Positions 15,229 to 21,811 of a stretch of DNA of 36,019 nucleotides are shown one piece after another. The DNA is taken from NCBI GenBank assembly GCA_964402115.1, contig CAYOBW010000038.1, positions 1 through 36,019 of the forward strand, given 5' to 3'. Origin of the DNA: CAYOBW01 sp964402115. GTDB lineage: Bacteria > Verrucomicrobiota > Kiritimatiellia > UBA8416 > CAYOBW01. The notes below the pieces were generated by a model. It made no database searches. It was not told where the DNA came from and saw only the letters and a list, made by a program, of their open reading frames with translations. A program made the position numbers and the translations under genes. The number at the start of each line of letters is the position of its first letter. The stretch's first letter is position 1.

Positions 15229-16008
15229 ATGAACCGAATCTCTACAGCAGTAACGGCGTTGGGGCTAGCGGCGACTGTAACGCTCGCAGCTACTAACGAA
15301 GTGGTCAGTGTGAACGTGGTTGGCTATGCCAAAGTCAACGTGCCGGCGCAGAAATATGTGCTGGCCTCAATCGGGTTCAATGCGATGGACCCGAATGCAA
15401 CCGTTCAGGAGTTGTTTGGCGATCAATTGACGGGTGGATTCGGCTTCGCGGATGGCGATCACATCTACATGTGGGATGCCGCGCAGCAGAAGTACATCTT
15501 GCTGTACAAGCAGTCAACCGGTGGCGTATTCCCCAATGACGGCTGGCTGAATGGCGAAACGCTGGAACCGGCGACAAACAAAGTCACGCCTGGAATGGCA
15601 TTCTGGCTGGAGAGTGTTCAAGTCGCCGATCAGACCGTAACCATGCTCGGTGAGGTTGTGTCTGCGGCCACGATGCCTGTAGCGCTAGTCGAAGGGTTCA
15701 ACTTCGTGTCCTACCCATACAGCGCCGATCAGGCACTGACAAACACGACGATGCAAGCCGATGGTGCGGTCGGTGGTTTCGGTTATGCCGATTCCGACCA
15801 TCTCTATTCATGGGATGTTGCGAACCAGAAGTACGAGATCTTCTACCTGCAGAATTCCGGCGGCATATTCCCCAACGACGGATGGATCAATGGCGAAAGC
15901 CTTGAGCCCGCAACGAAGGTTCTGGCCTTGGCTGAGGGATACTGGTACGAGCGTCTGGCTGGTAACGGGGTTCTGACCTGGTCCCCGACGATCCCGTACA
16001 CACTGTAA
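15229..16008 (+). CDS. Secreted protein with two tandem FxxADxDxxYxWD repeats
   Basis: 259 residues with a signal peptide (MNRISTAVTALGLAATVTLAA), then NEVVSVNVVGYAKVNVPAQK, a segment I associate with abundant exported proteins of Kiritimatiellota and relatives. Two repeats follow: FGFADGDHIYMWDAAQQKY to GGVFPNDGWLNGETLEP, and FGYADSDHLYSWDVANQKY to GGIFPNDGWINGESLEP. Each is followed by a GMAFW or EGYWY segment. The aspartates could bind calcium. No sorting signal is present at the C-terminus. It shares a transcript with the PEP-CTERM gene 47 bases downstream. Codon use is less GC-rich than in neighbouring genes. The function is unknown; a surface or matrix protein is a reasonable guess. Confidence 0.8.
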   Translation: MNRISTAVTALGLAATVTLAATNEVVSVNVVGYAKVNVPAQKYVLASIGFNAMDPNATVQELFGDQLTGGFGFADGDHIYMWDAAQQKYILLYKQSTGGVFPNDGWLNGETLEPATNKVTPGMAFWLESVQVADQTVTMLGEVVSAATMPVALVEGFNFVSYPYSADQALTNTTMQADGAVGGFGYADSDHLYSWDVANQKYEIFYLQNSGGIFPNDGWINGESLEPATKVLALAEGYWYERLAGNGVLTWSPTIPYTL

Positions 16009-16055
16009 ATCTCCAGCGTCTTTAACGTAGTAATCCGTCAGAAAGGAGCACAAGA

Positions 16056-16694
16056 GTGATGAGGAAATTCACTGCAGTTGTTGCGGGTTGCATAGTGGCT
16101 GCCAGCAGCTCGATGGCTGGTACGGCGATCAGCTACTTTTCGTCGTATCACGGTACGCCAACTGGTGGCGTATATGCCAACGCTGCGTTCACCACCGTAG
16201 TCCCTGGTGACAAGCTACTGTCGACGGTAGGTTGTTTCATTCAGTTGATCAAAGACGATGGCGGCAATGGAATCGGGGCAGCGGACGCCTCGAAAGCCAA
16301 TGGGCTCGCCGACACGGCCGACATGGTCATTGATAAGACGTGGATGGGCGGTGGAACAACAGCAAACCCAAGTGGATGGTTTCAGAAGCTGAACTTCAAA
16401 TACGTTCACGCGCAAGGTGACGTATTCTATGTGCGTATCTGGAACAAACCTGCCACCGACTTCGCAAGTGGCACTATTCCGCTGGCAGACGCCGTGGTAG
16501 GGACATACTACCATGACTACCGTTTTGTGGCTGCTAGTCTGGACATAACGTCCATGAACGTGAATCAGCCGACTGGGCAGGCAGCCGCTGGTAAGACCTA
16601 TACCGATACCCTGCTGCCCGTTCCTGAGCCCGCAACAATGGCTCTGTTCGGTCTCGGCATAGTTGCGTTGGCCGTTCGCCGCATCCGCAAGTAA
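16056..16694 (+). CDS. PEP-CTERM sorted exported protein
   Basis: 212 residues with an N-terminal signal (FTAVVAGCIVAASSSMAG) and the C-terminal sorting signal VPEPATMALFGLGIVALAV followed by RRIRK. The exosortase system recognises such signals, cleaves the protein and anchors or releases it at the envelope. The mature domain (about 170 residues) matches no family I know; the phrase DVFYVRIWNKPATDF resembles other short PEP-CTERM proteins. The start is GTG 16056 or the adjacent ATG 16059, with AGGAG at 16043-16047. No exosortase lies in this window. A strong terminator follows at 16723. Confidence 0.88.
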   Translation: MMRKFTAVVAGCIVAASSSMAGTAISYFSSYHGTPTGGVYANAAFTTVVPGDKLLSTVGCFIQLIKDDGGNGIGAADASKANGLADTADMVIDKTWMGGGTTANPSGWFQKLNFKYVHAQGDVFYVRIWNKPATDFASGTIPLADAVVGTYYHDYRFVAASLDITSMNVNQPTGQAAAGKTYTDTLLPVPEPATMALFGLGIVALAVRRIRK

Positions 16695-16722
16695 TCGCAT
16701 TACAGACCGACTCGTATACCGT

Positions 16723-16760
16723 GCAAGCGCCCCTGGTCTCCAGGGGCGTTTGCGTTTAAA
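16723..16760 (+). terminator. Intrinsic terminator after the PEP-CTERM gene
   Basis: A 14-bp stem (GCAAGCGCCCCTGG paired with CCAGGGGCGTTTGC, one G-T pair) with a 3-base loop at 16737-16739, followed by GTTTAAA. This is the clearest intrinsic terminator in the window. Confidence 0.85.
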
Positions 16761-16800
16761 AAATGAGTAGCGGGTAACCGTTGAACAATCAGGGGTGCGT

Positions 16801-17454
16801 ATGCGCGGCATGCAGGTCTCTCGGTTGGTGCTAGGTCTTCTCTCTCTCTCTCTGCTGGTGGCGGGTAGCGCGCTTGGCGCAACCAACGCCGTTACGACGA
16901 AACCGGTCATCACGCTGCAGCCGGTCGGGAAACTGGACGTTGCCGTCCTGACACGGGTGAAGCAGCATGTCGAGAAACAGTTGTTCGTAGCCGTCGCCCT
17001 GGCGCCCGCCAGTGTCCCCGCTGCCGGTGGTCCTGCCGGGGAGGCCAAGCGGTTCGGCGTTGCCTCGAACGTCATGACCTATACCGTCTGCCTCGTCGCC
17101 GTTGGAAAGCCAGGCGAGGCACGGGGGACTGTCTTCCCAAAGGAAAAGGTTGCGGTCCTTAACGTGGAGGCCTACAGCGAACTGAATCCAGCCGCAGGGC
17201 CACTGGACGCACAGGAAATCATTGCCCGACGCATCGAGAAGGAGTCGCTGCGCGCTTTGGTAAACATGATTGGCGTGCCGCCATGTCCGTTGGCCCAGTG
17301 TTGTCTCTGGCCCGCGCAGACCTTCAAGCAGATTGACGAAAAGGGGCGCGGTCTCTGTCCGCCCTGTGCCCGCAAAGCGGACAAGCTGATGACAGCCCAG
17401 TCTATTCCGCGCATCTACCCGGGCAAGCCCAAGCCCGCCGCACAAAAGCCCTGA
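16801..17454 (+). CDS. Exported archaemetzincin-like protein lacking catalytic histidines
   Basis: Archaemetzincins are zinc peptidases with HExxHxxGxxHC, then Cx4CxM and a distant CxxC. This 217-residue protein has a signal peptide (MRGMQVSRLVLGLLSLSLL) and the family outline: VAVLTRVKQHVEKQL, FGVASNVMTY, KVAVLNVEAYS, and a final cysteine block. At the active site the frame is R151-A-L-V-N155-M-I-G158-V-P-P161-C162. Gly158 and the cysteine pattern C162-x4-C167 and C186-PP-C189 are kept. All three zinc histidines are replaced (Arg, Asn, Pro), as is the catalytic Glu (Ala). It is therefore predicted inactive as a peptidase but able to hold the structural zinc. ATG 16801 is chosen; GTG 16795 is possible. 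The family call comes from motif matching by eye. Confidence 0.7.
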   Translation: MRGMQVSRLVLGLLSLSLLVAGSALGATNAVTTKPVITLQPVGKLDVAVLTRVKQHVEKQLFVAVALAPASVPAAGGPAGEAKRFGVASNVMTYTVCLVAVGKPGEARGTVFPKEKVAVLNVEAYSELNPAAGPLDAQEIIARRIEKESLRALVNMIGVPPCPLAQCCLWPAQTFKQIDEKGRGLCPPCARKADKLMTAQSIPRIYPGKPKPAAQKP

Positions 17455-17458
17455 TGAC

Positions 17459-17592
17459 CAGCAATTCGCAGTATGGCGTCGCAGCGGGCTCGTAGCGCCC
17501 GCTGTACCGGTCCTCCGCACGGGAGAAGCACAGCAGGCGCTACGAGCCTGCTGATCGACTCTGCCCATTCGGCGCCATACTGAGAATTGCTG
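17459..17592. repeat. 134-bp compound palindrome
   Basis: Outer arms at 17459-17478 and 17573-17592 are inverted copies matching at 19 of 20 positions. Inside them two 23-base units, 17482-17504 and 17531-17553, are inverted copies of each other (21 of 23) and each is also its own hairpin (CAGCGGGC...GCCCGCTG and CAGCAGGC...GCCTGCTG). The two differences between the units change both sides of the same base pair (G-C against A-T), so each unit's own hairpin is preserved. This looks like a REP-doublet or MITE-like mobile palindrome. It fills the gap between the archaemetzincin-like gene and the promoter of the DUF2723-TPR gene. Confidence 0.85.
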
Positions 17593-17603
17593 TCTGACGA
17601 CTC

Positions 17604-17632
17604 TTGTCACTCGAAGTAGCTTGGTGTATAGA
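17604..17632 (+). promoter_or_regulatory. Promoter giving a leaderless or near-leaderless mRNA
   Basis: TTGTCA at 17604-17609, a 17-base spacer and TATAGA at 17627-17632. Transcription would begin around 17639-17641, at the ATG itself. No ribosome site precedes that ATG. Confidence 0.6.
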
Positions 17633-17640
17633 CTTCAGCC

Positions 17641-20600
17641 ATGAGATTGACGAAGCTAGGACGTTTGGACATTGTCTTCGGTCTGTTGCTGGGTGGCTTG
17701 GTCTTCTCGGTGTATCTCTTCACGCTCAGCCGCGGCGTGTTTCCGGGACCTTCGGCGGGGGTCGTAGTTCAGCAACTCGGCCTGATGCCCCGGATGAATC
17801 CCGACCAGCCGATCTGGCAGGTCGTTGTGCATGCCGTCAGCCGGTTACCGTTCGGGAACCTGCCCTTGCGTCTGAACTTCTTCAGCGCGCTCTGCTCGTT
17901 TCTGACGGTCTGGCTCGTTTACGACGTGACGGCCCGCATCGTCATGAACGTCATCGTGCTCTGCCGGAAGAACGAGGCGCACAGCCTGCTGGCGGCGCGG
18001 CTGGCGGGTGTAGCTGCCAGTCTCTTTCTCGCCTTCTCGGTTCCGTTCTGGGTGGCGGCGACACGGGCCGGTTCCGAGGCGTTTGACCTCCTCCTTCTGC
18101 TGGCCATGACCCGACTGTGGCTCTCGGCACTGGGCAGCGAGCGCTCGTGGCCGTCGCTGGTGTTCGCCTTCCTCCTTGGCGTCGGCGTGACTGAATTCGC
18201 AACGCTGATCCTGCTAGCGCCGCTGTTCATCGTTTCCCTCCTGTACGGACTCTGGCGGCGTGAAGTGCTGTCGATTGGGGCCGCCGTTCAACTGCTGCTG
18301 GCTGCGCTGGCCGGCGCCTCCGTGTATGTCTTCGCGGCCTGGCAGTTCACCGGTTCTCCCGGCTATGAGTTGCGCGAATACAGCAGCATGTGGGAAGTCC
18401 TGCTCTTCATGTGGCGCTCGCAGTACTACATGCTGACGCAGAGCCTGCCCAAGGTGGGCTGGCTGGTGATCCTGGTGCTGACCGTCGCGCCGTGGGCGAC
18501 GGCTTTGCTCGTGGCCCGCAAGGCGCTGAACGAGGAGAAGGACTGGTCCTTCTACTTCCTGCACCTGATCATGGTTGCATGCACGGTGGTCGTGGCACTG
18601 CGGCTGCCATTTGTGCGCTGGCCCCTCTACCTTGTGACCCCGCTGCTGCTGGCGGCGGTCCTGTTCGGGTACCTGGTTGCCTACTGGTTCCTCGTGCCGG
18701 CGGTGTGGTGGCCCGAAGACGATCGCCCCGTGGTGCAGTGGCTGCGGCGTTGGTTCGGGGCATTCCTGGTCCTTCCGGCCTTCGGGCTGCTGGCCGTTGT
18801 GCCCTTCCGTAACCTGCCGGTGGCGGATGGCCGGCCTGCCCTGTACCTCACGCGACTTGCCAATGCAATCGTGGATGGTTTGCCTGAAAACGGCTGCTTG
18901 GCCACAGACGGTACGCTGGATACTCAACTATTCGTGGCTGCTCGCGAGCGGGGTCGCACGATCAACTTCGTGGATCCCTCTGCCGGCAACAACCGCGTCT
19001 ATGTCAAGTTGATCAGCGAGAAGCTCGACAACCCGCGGCTGCGCAATCAGGCGCAGATCAGCCTGATTCAGATGTTGCAGACGTGGATTGCGGACGAACC
19101 GGATGCCGAGGCGAAGCTGGCTTTGATGACGCTGCCCGATTTGTGGATCGGTGGTGGCAAGATTCCCCTCGCTGATTGCTTCTGGTACCGCGGTGTCGCG
19201 CGGCATGCCGACGTCAACATAGCGGAGACGCTGACCAGGCACCGTGCCTTCTGGGGTGAACTCATTCCCAACCTGCGAGCGTTTCAGGCTACCGCTGGTC
19301 CGGAGTTGACCCCCTTCGCGAACTACCTGGTGCGGCGGGCTGGTTCCGTGGCGAATAACCTGGGCGTGTTCCTCGAAGATGCGGGTCGCCCCGCTGAGGC
19401 GTTGGAGGTCTACAACAAGGCCCGTGAAATCGATCCCGAGAATGTCAGCGCGCTGCTCAATCTCATGGGTATGGCGGAGCGTAACCAGGCGGGCGATCAG
19501 AAGGACCGGATCGCAGCCGAGATGAAGGTTTTCTCCGAGCGCAAGCAGGAGTACGAGATATGGGGCCTGTCGCAGGCATATGGCTATGTGCGGCACCCCG
19601 ACGCGTTTCTGCAATTGGGATGGACGTGGGCTGTATCCGGGCGTGCCGGCCTCGCTGTCTCCGGCCTCGAGCGCGCACTGGCGCTTGCTTCGGACAAGAA
19701 TCGCGGCGATATCCAGGAAACCCTGGCCGATGTGTACCTCAGCCAGAGCGAGGACGAGAAGAGCCAGGCGATGTACGAGACGGTCCTTCAACGCGAGCCC
19801 GGCAACTATCGCGCGCAGATGGGCTTGGCGCGCCTCGCATTGCGGGCAGGGGATTTTGCGAGGGCCAAAGAGCGGTACGCACAGGCGCGCGCGTCGGGCG
19901 CACCCCAGACGTTGCTGGCACTGGAGACGGGCGCCATGCAGATCATGGCTGGCAACGACGCCGAGGCGCGGGTCGTGCTGGAGGAACTGGTCAAGAACGA
20001 GCCCACACTGACGCGCGCGTGGGCGTTGCTGGCGTCCGTGCGGCTGCGCCTCGGCGACGAGAGCGGCTTCGACGATTGCATTCAGCGCCTGAAGTCCGCC
20101 AAGGATGGTCAGGAGCTGGTCGCCCTCTTGCGTGCGGATGCGGCCTGGAAGAGCCGCGACTACGTGGCCGCCCGGCGTTACTTCGAAGACGTTCTGAAAC
20201 GGCAACCGGCCAACCGCAAGGTGCTGGAGCGGTTGCTGCGCATGGACATGGTTCAGGCTCGCGAGAAGGAGATTCGCGAACATGCCCGTAGCCTGTTGCA
20301 GGTGGATCCCCAAAGTGCCATGGGATTCTACGCGCTGGGGTCTGTGCAACTCAACGCGGGCGAGTTGGCCCTGGCGGAGACCTCCTTGCGCCAAAGCCTG
20401 GCCTACCAGAAATCGCCTGAGGCGCTGAACGATCTCGCTTGGGCCTTGTTCAAGCAGGACAAGTTCGAGGAAGCGGAGCAGCGGGCCCGCGAGGTGGTCG
20501 CCTTGGAGCCACGGCTGGCGACGGCCTGGGACACGTTGGGGGTGGTGTTGCTGAAGAAGGGAGCCCTCGCCGAGGCTCAGCCGGCGCTGGAGAAGTGCCT

Positions 20601-20781
20601 GAGCCTGAACCCGAACGATCTGCAGGCGCACCTCCACCTGGCCGAGTTGCATGTTGCGGCCAAGAACGTGGAGCGTGCGCGCGAAATGACGAACATGCTC
20701 GAGGGGAAACGTACGTACCTCCCGCCAGAGGACCAGGCCACGCTCGCAGCCCTTGTCAGGCGGCTTGACCAGGCGCGCTGA
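17641..20781 (+). CDS. DUF2723 membrane protein with C-terminal TPR repeats
   Basis: 1046 residues. The N-terminal 390 residues carry about ten membrane helices and begin like DUF2723 (VFSVYLFTLSRGVFPGPSAG, then LPLRLNFFSALCSFLTVWL). That domain is related to GT-C glycosyltransferases using lipid-linked sugars, such as protein O-mannosyltransferases. The usual acidic residue after the first loop appears to be replaced by SAG. A middle domain of about 180 residues follows, then some ten TPR repeats from about residue 565 to the end (SVANNLGVFLEDAGRPAEALEV, ALNDLAWALFKQDKFEEAEQ, AWDTLGVVLLKKGALAEAQP). The TPR part is probably exposed outside the membrane. A role in glycosylating exported proteins is inferred, not shown. 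Confidence 0.8.
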   Translation: MRLTKLGRLDIVFGLLLGGLVFSVYLFTLSRGVFPGPSAGVVVQQLGLMPRMNPDQPIWQVVVHAVSRLPFGNLPLRLNFFSALCSFLTVWLVYDVTARIVMNVIVLCRKNEAHSLLAARLAGVAASLFLAFSVPFWVAATRAGSEAFDLLLLLAMTRLWLSALGSERSWPSLVFAFLLGVGVTEFATLILLAPLFIVSLLYGLWRREVLSIGAAVQLLLAALAGASVYVFAAWQFTGSPGYELREYSSMWEVLLFMWRSQYYMLTQSLPKVGWLVILVLTVAPWATALLVARKALNEEKDWSFYFLHLIMVACTVVVALRLPFVRWPLYLVTPLLLAAVLFGYLVAYWFLVPAVWWPEDDRPVVQWLRRWFGAFLVLPAFGLLAVVPFRNLPVADGRPALYLTRLANAIVDGLPENGCLATDGTLDTQLFVAARERGRTINFVDPSAGNNRVYVKLISEKLDNPRLRNQAQISLIQMLQTWIADEPDAEAKLALMTLPDLWIGGGKIPLADCFWYRGVARHADVNIAETLTRHRAFWGELIPNLRAFQATAGPELTPFANYLVRRAGSVANNLGVFLEDAGRPAEALEVYNKAREIDPENVSALLNLMGMAERNQAGDQKDRIAAEMKVFSERKQEYEIWGLSQAYGYVRHPDAFLQLGWTWAVSGRAGLAVSGLERALALASDKNRGDIQETLADVYLSQSEDEKSQAMYETVLQREPGNYRAQMGLARLALRAGDFARAKERYAQARASGAPQTLLALETGAMQIMAGNDAEARVVLEELVKNEPTLTRAWALLASVRLRLGDESGFDDCIQRLKSAKDGQELVALLRADAAWKSRDYVAARRYFEDVLKRQPANRKVLERLLRMDMVQAREKEIREHARSLLQVDPQSAMGFYALGSVQLNAGELALAETSLRQSLAYQKSPEALNDLAWALFKQDKFEEAEQRAREVVALEPRLATAWDTLGVVLLKKGALAEAQPALEKCLSLNPNDLQAHLHLAELHVAAKNVERAREMTNMLEGKRTYLPPEDQATLAALVRRLDQAR

Positions 20782-20833
20782 GCGGGTGCTCGCTGCAGGG
20801 CCACACGCAGCAACGGTCTTGCAGTCTGGGGAT

Positions 20834-21805
20834 ATGCGCAAGATGCGATATACTAACTTGCACTTGGCAGTTGCGTTGGTCGCGCTGAGCATCGCGGTTC
20901 GCGCGGACGATACGCCCCCGCTCCGGCAGGTGGCGCTCATCGCCGGTCCGGCCTCGCACGCGTTCTCTGAACACGAACCCTACGCGGGTTTGAAGGTGCT
21001 GGGCGATCTGCTCAATGCGCAACCGGAGCTTGGTGTTCGGGCTGTCGTCCACAAAGGCTGGCCCAAGGCGGCCGACCTGACGAACGTCGCGGCGATTGTG
21101 GTCATGGCGGATGGCGGGCCGGATGGTTTGCTGCCCCAGCACCTTGGCGAACTCGATCCGGTGCTGCGTCGCAAAGTGGGCCTGGGCGTGTTGCACTGGG
21201 CGCTGGATGTGCCGGCTGGTGAACCGGGCGAGCGCCTGCGCGGGTGGATTGGCGGATGCTACGAGACCAACTGGTCGGTCAATCCCAAGTGGGAAGCGCG
21301 ATTCGAGCAGTTGCCGGCACACCCCATCACCCGTGGCGTGCGGCCATTCAAGCTGCACGACGAGTGGTACTACCACATGCGCTTCTGCGCGGACATGGCC
21401 GGCGTGACGCCGCTGCTGTGGGCTGTGCCGCCCGATGCGACGCGCGAGGATCCGGACGGTCCCCACAGTGGAAATCCGGTGGTGCGCAGCCGGAAAGGGC
21501 AGCCCGAGCATCTGGCCTGGGCGTATGTGCGCGCCGGGGGCGGCCGCGGTTTCGGTTACAGTGGCGGCCACAAGCAGTGGAACCTCGCGCATGACGACGC
21601 ACGCAAGTTACTCCTGAACGCCCTTGTTTGGCTGGCTGGCGGCGAAGTGCCAGCGGACGGAGTGCGCTCGCCCCGGCCGGACATGCCACTCCTATTGCGC
21701 GACCTGGAGAAACCGGCGCCCCCCAAGTTGAATCTTCCCCGCTTTGAGCGGATGCTCGGGGAGTTGAACGCGCCGCTTGTCGAGAGCGCCCAGGCGACGC
21801 CATAG
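20834..21805 (+). CDS. ThuA-like domain exported protein
   Basis: ThuA-like proteins have a glutamine-amidotransferase-like fold and occur in sugar-use loci, often in PVC bacteria as secreted proteins. The 323-residue protein has a signal peptide (YTNLHLAVALVALSIAVRA), then VALIAGPASHAFSEHEPYAGLKVL, VVMADGGPDG, PAHPITRGVRPFKLHDEWYYHMRF, LAWAYVRAGGGRGFGYSGGH and LLLNALVWLAGGEVP, all family hallmarks. The start could also be ATG 20843; neither site is well spaced from the GGGG at 20828-20831. It converges with the subtilase gene, the two stops being 6 bases apart. Confidence 0.87.
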   Translation: MRKMRYTNLHLAVALVALSIAVRADDTPPLRQVALIAGPASHAFSEHEPYAGLKVLGDLLNAQPELGVRAVVHKGWPKAADLTNVAAIVVMADGGPDGLLPQHLGELDPVLRRKVGLGVLHWALDVPAGEPGERLRGWIGGCYETNWSVNPKWEARFEQLPAHPITRGVRPFKLHDEWYYHMRFCADMAGVTPLLWAVPPDATREDPDGPHSGNPVVRSRKGQPEHLAWAYVRAGGGRGFGYSGGHKQWNLAHDDARKLLLNALVWLAGGEVPADGVRSPRPDMPLLLRDLEKPAPPKLNLPRFERMLGELNAPLVESAQATP

Positions 21806-21811
21806 GGTGCA

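Noticed and set aside
18928..20940. A 670-codon minus-strand frame opposite the TPR repeats
   Set aside because: Mirrors the repeat composition of the real gene; no independent evidence.
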